This document shows, piece by piece, positions 1 to 9,651 of a stretch of 64,000 nucleotides of DNA. How positions within the stretch are numbered: the stretch's first letter is position 1; each line of letters starts with the position of its first letter. This stretch comes from Adiantum capillus-veneris (lineage: Eukaryota > Streptophyta > Polypodiopsida > Polypodiales > Pteridaceae): assembly GCA_014529385.2 (NCBI GenBank), contig CM043948.1:75040791-75104790 (forward strand), written 5' to 3'. The notes under the pieces were generated by a model. The model was not told the DNA's origin. It was given only the letters and a program-made list of their open reading frames with translations, and searched no databases. Position numbers and translations under genes: made by a program.

Positions 1-624
1 AATTTGCAAGTTATGCGGAATGGAGCCGGAGACAGAATTCTGAATTACACTACATACGCCATTGCACCGTATACTATGAGATACGTGGGCGTTTCCATTG
101 CCTATTCAAAGAAGGCTTCGGACCTCTAGATAGAGTCATGCAATACCAAGATCGAAGGTGCTTAGGCCTGTACCTACTGGAACTACATCGGCACAGGGAT
201 AATCTAATGAGAAGACAAAGAGCGCTACAGCCTCAGAGGCAGATCACAGATTTCTTCGGATCGAGAGAAGCAAGAATGGAAGGAGAAGCAAGAGGCCAGC
301 AGCGAGCACAAAGAGTACCCACATTCATACCAAAGGAACCCTCATTGACAGGAAGGTTGAGCTTAGGAAATCGAGACAACCACGAGCGAGATGCAGAAGC
401 ACACTTCACCGGAGGAGACTACAACAAAGGATTAGAAGCATTCTAGCCAGACACCCAGAATGCTCCTAAGAAGTTTATCTAATACTTTGTATTTAGTTTT
501 TCGCATTTATTTTCACAATTTCACACTTTTCAGACATTGTAACAGATTCACCACTTTTGTATCAGTTTGGTCTCATAGGTCACTCTGGCCTTTTGAAGAC
601 GTTAATATAACATTTCATTTCATC

Positions 625-628
<4 letters not shown>
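1..628 (+). pseudogene. LINE copy 1: 3' fragment of ORF2 plus 3' UTR
   Basis: This is the 3' end of a non-LTR retrotransposon, cut by the window edge. It aligns almost base for base with positions 5585-6218 of the fuller copy downstream: the same Cys-rich end of ORF2 (ICKLCGMEP), the same tail domain (RCLGLYLLELHRHRDNLM) and the same 3' UTR ending in gttaatataacatttcat. About seven extra bases near position 43 shift the frame, and the frame shifts again near 300-360, so it is not translatable as one piece. It is useful as a comparator: at about 127-129 it reads AGA (Arg) where the downstream copy has TGA, showing that the downstream stop is a mutation. Confidence 0.85.

Positions 629-720
<92 letters not shown>
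629..720. repeat. (CT)46 microsatellite forming the tail of LINE copy 1
   Basis: An uninterrupted CT tract of about 92 bases begins directly after the conserved 3' end of LINE copy 1. The other two LINE tails in the window also run into CT tracts at the same point, so I read it as the element's own 3' tail rather than a chance neighbour. Confidence 0.9.
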
Positions 721-722
<2 letters not shown>

Positions 723-865
723 CGAACAGTTAGGCTGCACGCACCTGCACCTGCACTGGTCGCGGGTGAGCTGGAGGAGGTAGCGCACCTGCCTTGGGCA
801 GCGAGGGCGAACGGGAGAGCAATATGCAGGTGGCCTGGAGACACACGCAGTCAGCTCCTCTCTCT

Positions 866-1165
866 CTATCGCCTAAGGCTGTCTATCGTGAGCTTCATCG
901 CGTAAGGCTGCCTATCGCCTATTGCCTAAGGCTGCCTATCGCGAGTTGTTGCGTTAGCCTATCGCCTAAGGCTGCCTATCGCGTGTTATTGAGTTAGCCT
1001 ATCGCCTAAGGCTGCCCATCTCTCTATCGCCTAAGGCTGCCGGTTGCTGCTCCTTCACGCGCGAGAAATTCCCCAAAAGGCGCGTCAGTTGCCGGAGTTT
1101 GGTTCACACGCACGTCAGTTGCTGCTCCTTCACACGCGCGTCAGTTGCTGATCCTTCACGTGTGC
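866..1165 (+). repeat. Tandem subrepeats in the LINE 5' UTR
   Basis: Between 866 and 1040 the unit tatcgcctaaggctgcc recurs about seven times with small changes and variable spacers. From about 1045 to 1165 a second unit, cgcgtcagttgctgctcctt, recurs three to four times. Such arrays in LINE 5' UTRs often carry the internal promoter in other elements; that role here is inference. There is no convincing reading frame in the stretch 721-1245. Confidence 0.75.
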
Positions 1166-1245
1166 GCCAGCCTGAAGAGTCTTAATACGATCTCCATTCT
1201 CCATCAGCTTGTAGCAAGGGTCGCCACATTTGCGGGTCGGGTTCG

Positions 1246-2406
1246 ATGGATCCGCCTACCGAAGGGGAAGAGCCGGGTGTAGATAGCTACACCACCCCAA
1301 AAAAAAACAACAGCTACATTTAAGCGGAGAAACAGAGATATTGTACTATCACCAGGATCATTACGAGTGGGGAAAACGTCCAAGATACATGATGAACTAA
1401 TGATGGAGAAGGTCCAAGTGATGCTCAAATCAGAGCTAAACTACATGAGAGATGACATCAGGAAGGAAATGCACGCGAGCGCTGAGAGCTACAGAAACTC
1501 CATGTATGGAGACATGATGAGAGAACTAAGGAGAGAGATCCGGGGGATACAGAATGAGGAGATTCAGATCTTGAAAACGGAATTACGAAACCTAATCAAG
1601 GCCGAAGTAAATGTAACAGAATGCGTTATGCAAAAGAAACTCGATGAGGCAGTAGCAAGTTTTGAAGCATGGAGAACAAATATGGAAAAACACATGGGGG
1701 AAAAGGGTGCAATAATCGATGAGCTTAAAGGAGAACTTGCGGCTTGCAAATCTGCAACTAAGGAGAAGGGAGACGACCAACCTTCGGTGCTGAAGGAGCT
1801 CGAGGACATGAAGGATCATATGAAAACTCTACGGTAAGGAGATGAAAAAAATCGAAAACGCCATCTTCATGGGCAGAACGTCTTGTGAAGACACAAGAAA
1901 AGGTTGTTGAAGCAGAGAAATGGATTGAGGATGCGAAGAAAGGGAAGGCCCAAATACTCGAGACCACACCTACTTCTACCATTATTAATATGACCATTGA
2001 GAAAGAGCAGAAAAGGAAGACTCGGGCTCTGCATGTGCGGGTCACAGGAGTCAAAGACAAAGAGAATATAGATGAAGAAGTGAAGGAACTGCTACAACGC
2101 ATGGGCATCACAGAGCCTACTCACACAAGTGCATGGAGAGTGGGCAAGAAAGGAATCGATGAGAAGGGAAACGTAAAGGATAGGGCACTTATTCTCCGAT
2201 TCCCGAATATAGAAATAAGGAAAGAACTTCTAAAAAAGAGGCCAACTCTTAAGAAAACCGGTATTTTCCTGGGAGATGACCTTACATTGGCACAAGTGAC
2301 ACACATGCAAGAGTTGATGCCAGAGATCAGGGTAGCAAGAGAAAAGGGGAAAATCGCCTTTTATAGAGGAGGGAAAGTAGTGGTTTTCGAAAACCGCTCA
2401 GCATGA
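1246..2406 (+). pseudogene. LINE ORF1 (coiled coil plus L1-ORF1p-like domain), frameshifted
   Basis: ORF1 proteins bind the element RNA and act as nucleic-acid chaperones. The first ATG that fits is at 1246 (MDPPTEGEEPGVD), but an A9 run at 1299-1307 throws it out of frame with the main N-terminal block (to 1837). That block is rich in Glu, Lys and Leu and looks like a coiled coil. Two more frame changes occur between 1835 and 1861. The C-terminal block (about 1846-2406, 173 residues from 1885) has the RNA-binding look of L1 ORF1p, e.g. RALILRFPNIEIRKELLKK followed by the GIFLGDDLTLAQ stretch. No CCHC zinc knuckle is visible, unlike many plant L1 ORF1 proteins. The final TGA at 2404-2406 overlaps an ATG at 2403 (ATGA). 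Confidence 0.75.
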
Positions 2407-3333
2407 CAGTGCGAGACCTATGGGGCGACGCTCCGGATAGCGGCGTGGAAATGTAATGGATCATATAGGCTAGATGTAGGTGCCTTTGAAGACAGCTTTA
2501 GGGACAAAGACATAGTTTTCTACTCAGAGACACAGCAGATACCGGGACAGCGTATGCCACATGTGAAGGGTTATTTATGGGAAACAGCTGGTCAACCAGA
2601 CAAGAGATCTCTACAGGGTAGCCGGGGTTCGGGAGGAGTAGCAGTCTTATTTAAGGAGGAGCTGAAACCACTACTACAAATTATCAGGAAAGATGAGCAA
2701 GCAAGGTATATGTGGGTGAGAATGAGAGCCAAGACGAGTAGATTTCTATATATCGCTATATGCTACTTCCCTCCGAGTACCTCAGTCTACTCCTCACGTA
2801 AAGGACAATCCCCTTTCTCCATATTGAATAATGACATATGGGAGTTCTCTAGAGATGGAGACATCGTTCTCTTAGGAGACTTTAATGCCAGAACGGCCAA
2901 CTCTCAAGGAGTATTCTATGATACTTCTGAGGAAATGCTCAAAGAAGTGGATTTATCACAGAGGGGGCTTACTAGAAACTCACAGGATAAAGAACACACT
3001 GAATATGGGAGACATCTCATGGAGATGGCAACTATACATGGTTTGGCCATACTTAATGGTCTAGAGAATTTCCCGTTATCTGGGGGATTCACATGCTTCC
3101 CGCACAGGCATGGGGCCAGTACAATGGATTATGTCATGACTTCACCAAGCTTTATTTCTAGTATCAAGGAATTTAAGGTGGGACCCAGACCGGTTGGGAT
3201 TGCAATGGATCATGCTCTATTGACCTTATCAATCTCCTTCCAATACAATGCCTCTCAAGTACAAAGGAAGAAGACACACACAAGATATACTTTCACGCCA
3301 GAAATTGATTCAGTCTGTGGAAGAGATCTATAA
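2407..3333 (+). pseudogene. LINE ORF2, apurinic-like endonuclease segment
   Basis: This segment is the N-terminal endonuclease of ORF2, the APE-type enzyme that nicks target DNA to start reverse transcription. It begins RIAAWKCNGSYRLD at 2434, has VLLGDFNART at about 2867 (the conserved GDFN of the fold), TMDYVMTS near 3120 and MDHALLTLSI near 3205, which stands in for the terminal SDH motif. The frame is open back to the TGA that ends ORF1, but there is no in-frame ATG before 2554. A likely start is the ATGA overlap at 2403, one frame off, which would need one indel in this copy. The segment stops at 3333 because of a frameshift at about 3296; the protein continues in the frame that starts at 3248. 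Confidence 0.85.
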
Positions 3334-5290
3334 TAGGATGTGGACAGCCGAGCCAGTATATACTGTAGAGGAGATTACTTCTCAATTAACAGAGATACTA
3401 CATGGAGCAGCACAAGAGGCATACCCACATACTCAACCTGATCAAAAGAGAGGATCTGGGAACATGCCTCAAAACAGTTGGTATGACGAGGAATGCAGAG
3501 AGATGAGAACCCAGGTCCAAAAAGAGCTTACACTTGGGATCGTCACATATAAGCAGTCTCGGATTGCTCTTCGGTGTATAGTACGTCGCAAGAAAAGGGC
3601 ATTTTTAGCCAAACTGGAGAAGGATTTATATCAGCTCTTCTTGAGTCAGGACTCACATGAGGCCTGGCGCTTATTTCACGAGCACTCACAGCCTCCGATG
3701 ATTACTTCTCCTGAGATCTGGGGTCAATATGTAACATCATTATATATGGTATCTGGACAGCCTCCATTACCAGATCCGCTAGAGCCATGCCTTGCTACTA
3801 GTACTTTCTTTACTACGGAAATGGTGGAAAAAGCCATTGATAAGATGAAGACAAGAAGAGCATATGATCATGATGGTTTAGTAGCAGAACATCTGATCCA
3901 TGCCCGGGATCTACTTTCAGAAGTCCTTGCTCGTCTGTTTAATCGGTTCATGTGTGAAGGATTACCTGAATCTTGGAAATTATCTACTATCGTACCTATT
4001 TTCAAGTCAGGGGATCCTATGATACCTGGGAACTACCGTACCATTATGGTAGGTCACACTTTGACCCGACTGTACGCATCCATTCTTGAACAAAAATTGA
4101 GTAGACGGGCAGAGAATGAGGGCATAAGGGCAACAGAACAAGCTGGATTCAGAAGGGGTTATTCCACTTTAGATCATATTCTTACGCTCAGAACCATTAT
4201 TGAGGAAGGAAGAGCAAGCGGGAGAAGGATGTATTGTTGCTTTGTGGATTTTCGGAAAGCTTTTGATACAATACCAAGGGCCAGATTGATGCGCAGAATC
4301 CAAGAGTTAGGGGTCCCCAAAGAAATTATCTGGGGGATCATGGCCTTATACGGGTCAGTAACTGGCTATGTACGTACTCCAGAAGGGGATTCCGACATTG
4401 TTCATTCCACCGTTGGAGTAAAGCAGGGATGCCCACTGTCCCCTACTTTATTTGGTATGTACATAGATGAGGTATCAGATTACATTGATAGAGAAGGTGA
4501 CAAAGGTGCTCAACTTGCAGGGTCATGGATCCCTTTGTTGTTGTATGCAGATGATATTGTATTGATAGCAGAATCACCAGATGGAATGCAAAGGCAGCTA
4601 GATGCATTACATAAATTCGCGGAGGACAGTGGACTGTCGGTAAACTTGGGTAAAACCAAAGTTATGGTGTTTAACACCACACCGCAGTGGGTTAGGAGAT
4701 CGGCACCTACATTTGCATATGGCCAGGATACAGTAGAGTACATAGATGCATACACATACCTTGGAGTGGTATTTACAGGACCGAAGTTTACTCTTAAGAA
4801 AGCAACGGATGCTAGATTATCCAGAGCCTCTGCAGCCCTCGGAGGGTTGGAGAGGATGTGTTCACAAGTGCAGTTTCAGGAACCACGAACAAAACTTTGG
4901 CTCTTTGATACTGTGGTGGCTTCGGCTATGCTTTATGGGGTCCAGATTTGGGGACCATCTGTGGATCACGATAATTGGAAGTCAATGGAGAGACCTTTGG
5001 TATCTATGATTTCCCGAATGATTAGAGCCAAGGCCTCCGTACCACACGCGATTACCCGAGCGGAACTAGCGGCCCCTCCAATAGAAATTGAAGCTCTTAC
5101 CAGATCAGTGTCCTTTATACATGGTTTGTGGGATACAAATAATGGCCGATATACTAGACTAGCCCTCGAATCCTCTCGACAATTGGCAATGAAAGGGGAT
5201 ACATCATGCTGGTATGCGCAACTGTCCTCGTGGTTCCAGAGACACTGGGTTCAGTATGGAAAGATTACCCCCCTTCCAATACTCTCTTGA
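3248..5290 (+). CDS. LINE ORF2, reverse transcriptase segment
   Basis: This is a 680-residue open frame with a complete non-LTR reverse transcriptase. Palm and finger motifs appear in order: WKLSTIVPIFKSGD (about residue 240), the first catalytic Asp in FVDFRKAFDTIPRA (about 335), GVKQGCPLSPTLFG (about 390) and the catalytic YADDIVLI (about 433), followed by thumb motifs SVNLGKTKVMVF and YTYLGVVF. The catalytic residues look intact. The residues before about position 18 belong to the wrong frame: real homology begins at QKLIQSVEEIYNRM after the frameshift that ends the endonuclease segment. The frame ends at 5290 because of an indel at the C6 run 5268-5274. This enzyme would copy element RNA from a nicked target primer. 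No RNase H domain is seen. Confidence 0.93.
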   Translation: MPLKYKGRRHTQDILSRQKLIQSVEEIYNRMWTAEPVYTVEEITSQLTEILHGAAQEAYPHTQPDQKRGSGNMPQNSWYDEECREMRTQVQKELTLGIVTYKQSRIALRCIVRRKKRAFLAKLEKDLYQLFLSQDSHEAWRLFHEHSQPPMITSPEIWGQYVTSLYMVSGQPPLPDPLEPCLATSTFFTTEMVEKAIDKMKTRRAYDHDGLVAEHLIHARDLLSEVLARLFNRFMCEGLPESWKLSTIVPIFKSGDPMIPGNYRTIMVGHTLTRLYASILEQKLSRRAENEGIRATEQAGFRRGYSTLDHILTLRTIIEEGRASGRRMYCCFVDFRKAFDTIPRARLMRRIQELGVPKEIIWGIMALYGSVTGYVRTPEGDSDIVHSTVGVKQGCPLSPTLFGMYIDEVSDYIDREGDKGAQLAGSWIPLLLYADDIVLIAESPDGMQRQLDALHKFAEDSGLSVNLGKTKVMVFNTTPQWVRRSAPTFAYGQDTVEYIDAYTYLGVVFTGPKFTLKKATDARLSRASAALGGLERMCSQVQFQEPRTKLWLFDTVVASAMLYGVQIWGPSVDHDNWKSMERPLVSMISRMIRAKASVPHAITRAELAAPPIEIEALTRSVSFIHGLWDTNNGRYTRLALESSRQLAMKGDTSCWYAQLSSWFQRHWVQYGKITPLPILS

Positions 5291-6047
5291 GGCTCCATCA
5301 CTGGCAATTACACGAACGGAGATTAATAAAATCATCCGACAGGATCTTATATAGTTGGATACTAAGAGGACATGGGTAGACCCTACACAAGAATTGGGCA
5401 CGAAGATGGCCGACTACAAAGAAAACTTCCTACAACTATCTAAAGATGGATTTGTGATTCGCCCGAGTTACATGGATACCCACCTGTCTCATGGTTTGAG
5501 ATGTGCTATTGGTCAGATTCGTACATCCTCACACCAGTTGGAAATTGAATTTGGCAGATTTAGGGGAATCCCACCTGAGAGCAGAATTTGCAAGTTATGC
5601 GGAATGGAGCCGGGGACAGAATTACACTATATATGCCACTGCACAGTATACTATGAGATACGTGGGTGTTTGCATTGCCTCTTTAAAGAAGGATTTGGAC
5701 CTCTAGATTGAATCATGCAATACCAAGATCATAGATGCTTAGGCTTGTACCTACTGGAACTACATCGGCACAGGGATAATCTAATGAGAAGACAAAGAGC
5801 ACTACCGCCTCAGAGGCAGATCACAGACTTCTTCGGATCGAGAGAAGCGGGAGTGGAAGGGGAAGCAAGAGGCCAGCAGCCAACACAAAGGAGTACCCAC
5901 ATTCATACCAAAGGCACCCTAATTGACAGAGTGATTGAGCTTAGGAAATCGAGACGACCACGACCAAGATGCAGAAGCACACTTCACCGGAGGAGACTAC
6001 AACAAACGATTAGAAGCATTCTAGCCAGACATCCAGAATGCTCCTAA
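5280..6047 (+). pseudogene. LINE ORF2, C-terminal Cys/His domain, two in-frame stops
   Basis: After the C-run frameshift the ORF2 frame continues with YSLEAPSLAITRTEIN, hits a TAG at 5352-5354, goes on through a Cys/His block (CKLCG, then HYICHC at about 5610-5640) and meets a TGA at 5709-5711 before the tail RCLGLYLLELHRHRDNLM and a basic end stopping at 6045-6047. The Cys/His block matches the zinc-binding C-terminus typical of LINE ORF2 proteins. LINE copy 1 reads Arg at the second stop, so that stop is a point mutation. The 3' UTR follows from 6048 to 6218. Confidence 0.85.
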
Positions 6048-6214
6048 GAAGTTTATTTAATACTTTGTATTTAGTTTTTTCACATTTACTTTCACACTTT
6101 TCACACTTAGTACTTCAGTACTAAGGTACCCAGACATTGTAACAGATTCACCACTTTTGTATCAGTTTGGTCTCATAGGTCATTCTGGCCTTTTGAAGAC
6201 GTTAATATAACATT

Positions 6215-6218
<4 letters not shown>

Positions 6219-6296
<78 letters not shown>
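6219..6296. repeat. (CT)39 microsatellite tail of LINE copy 2
   Basis: The CT tract directly follows the conserved LINE end gttaatataacatttcat. Its length differs from the tail of copy 1, as expected for a slippage-prone tract. Confidence 0.9.
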
Positions 6297-6297
<1 letters not shown>

Positions 6298-6467
6298 GCT
6301 GCTTAGTTCACATTACCAGCTTAGGATTTCATAGTATTTCATTTTCATTTTTTCATTTCATTTTGTTACTCTGACTTTGTACAGATCCACCACATTGTAA
6401 CAATCTGGTCTCATAGGTCATTTTGGCCTTTTGAAGAGGTTAATATAACATTTCATTTCTCTCTCTC
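6297..6467 (+). mobile_element. LINE copy 3: 3' tail only, with short CT end
   Basis: Positions about 6360-6458 repeat the last part of the LINE 3' UTR (tctggtctcataggtcattt, then gttaatataacatttcattt) and end in a short CT tract at 6459-6467. The first 60 bases are T-rich and only loosely related. It is a strongly 5'-truncated copy lying directly against the tail of copy 2. Confidence 0.8.
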
Positions 6468-6582
6468 CGCGGAAAATAAGTCAAATAAAGGCTAATCTGA
6501 GGTTCTAGAGAAGCCTCATGAAATTTTCCTCTCTGAGCTTTAGCAAAAAAAGTTCAAAAAAATGCAAACTCAAGGCTCTTAC

Positions 6583-8664
6583 ATTTCTTTTCACATTGTT
6601 TGCAGGTGAGTGGCAGGCCGCAATCTTCTCTTTCAAAAAGGAATTCTTCGCAAGATGCACAGCAACAACCAAAGCAATACCAATTTCCTTCAGGTATAAC
6701 CTGTGAAAGAAAAAGTTATGATTCAATGAATCTGAGACGATTCTAAAACCAATTAGTCTTTATTGTGGTATGCATACCTGTAGACCCACACACTCAGCAT
6801 GATATGTTGAAGGACAATAATCACACAACAACAAGTCTCCACCATCACCACAAGCACTGCAGATTTCATCAGCTTTATCATTCTTAACCACCTGCAGGTT
6901 GACTTCAGTTACAACTGACGAAGATGTTGAGGTTGGCGAAACAGAATCATGGTTAATAGAAGCTTTTTTCCCTTGCTTTCTGAGAGGTGTATCTAGAGCT
7001 GGCAGAAATGAAATTTTTGGTCGGTTAGTTTCTTCAATTTGCAAACTTGTTACTGACTGTGGTTCTCTTAATACAAGGGCTCTACAGGCTCTACGGCCAA
7101 CTCTCCCTATTGACTTGTTCCTGTTTGTAGTGCTGGTTGTAGCTGCATTATAACCAGAAGAAAGCTCTGCCATGGTATTAAGGCCATGTTTTCGTCCACA
7201 CCTTTGTTTATCTTTATTACAAAGAGGTCGTGCAGTTTGGATTGCCTGAGAATCCTGCAAGCAGCCTTGCCGGTTGTAAGCTTTCTTAAATTTAGACACA
7301 GTTACCAATTGTGATTCTCTTGAAACCGAAGCCCTACTGCCCACCATCCCTTCTGGTGTTCTGTTTATAATACCAGTTGTAACTGCATTATCTACAGAAG
7401 AAATAATTGTAGTGGCACTAAGGCGGCGTTTCCGTCCACGCCTACATCCTCCTTCAATGCACAAAACATTCAACTTATCATTTTCATGAGCAGCAATGGG
7501 CACTACATCAGCATAGTTCACAATAGCCTTGAGTCCCTTACTGTCTTTTTGAGAAGATTCTAAACAAGACAGGCTTGAAAAATCATAAATGCAGAGAAGT
7601 CTTTCTGCCTTACTCTTGCAGGCCTCAATGTTGCAAGGCAAGCTGTGCTTTTTCTTCAAGGCTTTGCAAGCCATGGTTAGAGAATAAAATCTCCTACCAT
7701 GAGGAGCAATGTACACAGCTTCCCGCCCCCGACCAATGCGTTGGTGAAATTCCAATGTATAACCAATGTCAAAAAGGAACTCCCTTGCAGCTCTCATTTT
7801 GGCTTGAACAAGTTTTCTTGTATCCTTTGGACAAGGAGAGGCACAATCCTCAAGATTCTCCACATGATGCAGCTGGTTGTGGCAGGTTAAGCGTTTGTGA
7901 GGCATGTATAAGTCCAAATCTTTTACCTCTTGGTAAGAGGTGTCCTTCCCACCTGAAACACAAAAGCCTTTCCAATATCCTCGAGCCTCCCACTCGCCTG
8001 TGAACTCATCCCATTGATGAGAAACTCTCAATAGTTTGGAATGAACGACAGACTCTTCTTTTCGGTCAGGGAACAGTACCTTTACTTCGGCATTCTTGGT
8101 GTCTTCTAAAACAACACCCTCCCACCAGGCCCCCTTGTTATATGCATCGACCAGCAACCCTTTTGTCCAGATCCTGCTGGTCACTTTGGGTCCAAGTGGT
8201 CTAAGAAATCCTCTCTTTCCGATTGCCATCTTTAAATCTTTAGTGACAGAGAATGACTCTTTCACCTTGAGCAAGCCATCGCTCTGAAAGATCTGGTTGT
8301 ACTCCACTTCTCTCCGCCCATTTTTCACCATGACAATGGTCGCAATCTGCCAAGAACCTCGCAAAGCTTGGTTCGTCTGCAAAACCTGGCAACTCGAGAG
8401 CCATTCAAGTTCAGTACAACCATGCACACGTCAGCACTGCAAAAGAACTCGTGTAGCAGGTGAATGAGAAGCTTATGGAAGAAAAAGCACAATGTAGGTT
8501 GAGTGAAGATAGCGGCAGCAGGCGCAATTGGGGCATGCAGAAACTAGCATGCAGAGAAATGGCATTGAAGAAAATTACAAAGAAAAAAGGCATCCAGAAA
8601 GAGAAACCTCAACGTGCTGGCCTAGCGGAAACCTAGCTCCCTGTGTAGTTTGTGAGTCCGCCAT
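6583..8664 (-). CDS. Agenet/PHD-finger chromatin protein, IDM1/ROS4-like, 5' three exons (partial)
   Basis: I build three exons on the minus strand: 8664-8608 (MADSQTTQGARFPLGQHVE), 8385-6778 (536 codons) and 6700 to about 6583. Introns of 222 and 77 bases have GT-AG ends and phase-0 joints. Joining exons 1 and 2 gives GQHVEVLQTNQALRGSW, the start of a tandem Agenet (Tudor-like) module that continues through KGLLVDAYNKGAWWEGVV. A conserved block IGRGREAVYIAPHGRRFYSL follows at about two fifths, then a low-complexity linker. The PHD finger is split by intron 2: CSACGDGGDLLLCDYC and YHAEC in exon 2, WYCFGC in exon 3, completing C4HC3. In plants this layout belongs to nuclear readers with a C-terminal acetyltransferase domain, such as IDM1/ROS4, which act in active DNA demethylation. 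The acetyltransferase part is not in the window; the LINE cluster lies where the next intron would be. The exon 3 donor (AAAT|GTAAGA) is the least certain point. Confidence 0.85.
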
Positions 8665-9320
8665 GACGGCTCCACTGACGAGCTTGCCCAATTTGAATGT
8701 CAAGAGGAAACCCACCTCGCGCCCCCGCACGAGCAAAATGGGTTGTCTTTCAACGAAAGAAATGAGAGCTGCATCGACTGCAAGGCGCGGTGAAACGTAT
8801 ACGTAGTACTAGCTGGCCATGGGATATTAAACAGAGAGGAATTGATACTACTTTTTAAGGTTACGTCAAAATCAGCTCCTCAAAGGGAAACCTTGGAAGA
8901 CAAGAAAACATATAACAAATACTAGGCTCAGTATGGCTACGTTGTCCAATTGCAACCTTCAAGCAAAACTATTAAAGAAACTAAGGAGGGGTAGTTCAGT
9001 TAGTTGGGTATGTGGCATGTGAGTGTGAGAGTTGTGTCAGTATCTAAGCTCTAACACACGTTGCATTAGACTTTTCGGTGCCTTTGCCTCTAGGTTACCA
9101 TTTACAATGCACTTGCTAGGTTTTGGTTTTTACTTGTGAAATAAAATTTTATAATTTTTTAGTTTTCCAAAAATACATACAAATTTTTGAATAAAACTTA
9201 TAAACTTTCAATATCGCAATTTTTGGTTTTGCTTATAAAATTGTCCTTTATGAACATGGCTCTAGGCATCATGGATGGAATGTTTACCCTTTTTTTCTTT
9301 AAAAAAAGACCGTTAAGTCG
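8665..9320. other. Region upstream of the PHD gene; no gene seen
   Basis: This holds the presumed promoter and 5' UTR of the minus-strand PHD gene. No clear TATA box is visible close to the start codon. Around 8985-9020 there is a tRNA box A-like string (tagttcagttagttgg), but no matching box B follows at the right distance, so I do not call it an RNA gene. Confidence 0.4.
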
Positions 9321-9458
9321 ACGAGAGCTAGCTCGATTGGTGGAGCATTCGATCTCCATGATTCGAGTCATGGTTTTGATTGCGACCGAGTAATGTCCAA
9401 AGGTGCTCTCTTGTATCTGATGAGCGAGAATGCTTGAACTGTAACCCAGAAAAAAAAG
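9321..9458 (+). repeat. tRNA-derived SINE-like relic
   Basis: Positions 9326-9345 read like a tRNA D arm (agctcgattggtggagc, close to box A). A foldable anticodon-arm stretch follows (tcga ... tcga around 9349-9366), and ggttttgattgc at 9372-9383 sits where box B belongs. An unrelated segment and a short A run (9451-9458) follow. This is the head-body-A-tail layout of a SINE; the box B match is weak, so it could also be a decayed tRNA gene. Confidence 0.4.
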
Positions 9459-9649
9459 TGTGTTAAAAAATAGTAGTATTGTTATTACATATTCTCATGC
9501 TATCTAAAAAAAATTTAAACATTTATCTATACTATTATAAAAGGGGGAAGGATTTCCCCCCCCCCCCCCTCCCCCCCTCTCCTTCCACATGGCATGTGCT
9601 CCTTCGACATGTGTGCCCTGCTCCTCCGATGAGACAGTGCACTCAGTGC

Positions 9650-9651
<2 letters not shown>

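Larger units (their letters stand above)
721..6296 (+). mobile_element. Near full-length LINE (non-LTR retrotransposon), copy 2
   Basis: The element runs from a 5' UTR with internal repeats, through ORF1 (about 1246-2406) and ORF2 (about 2407-6047, endonuclease, reverse transcriptase, Cys/His end), to a 3' UTR and a (CT)n tail. The order is that of two-ORF LINEs that insert by target-primed reverse transcription. It is dead as read: ORF1 has at least two frameshifts, ORF2 at least two frameshifts and two in-frame stops. The 5' boundary is placed right after the CT tail of copy 1 but no target-site duplication can be defined, because both ends border CT repeats. The clade is not assigned: the RT block GVKQGCPLSPTLFG differs from the usual plant L1 block, while ORF1 looks L1-like. 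Confidence 0.85.

Noticed and set aside
460-844. Long Ser-Leu / Arg-Glu reading frames across the CT tract, both strands
   Set aside because: They are translations of a dinucleotide repeat. The same applies to frames at 9479-9763, 12612-12998, 30977-31171, 34547-35339, 47402-47806, 48410-49000, 51625-51939 and 56417-56696.
8411-8806. Plus and minus frames of 60-92 residues over the first exon and intron of the PHD gene
   Set aside because: The minus frame 8593-8411 lies in the first intron, and the plus frame 8528-8806 is antisense to exon 1; neither has a motif. The splice model explains the region better.
8980-9070. Possible tRNA gene from the string tagttcagttagttgg
   Set aside because: Box A-like only. 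No box B at the right distance and no cloverleaf could be drawn.
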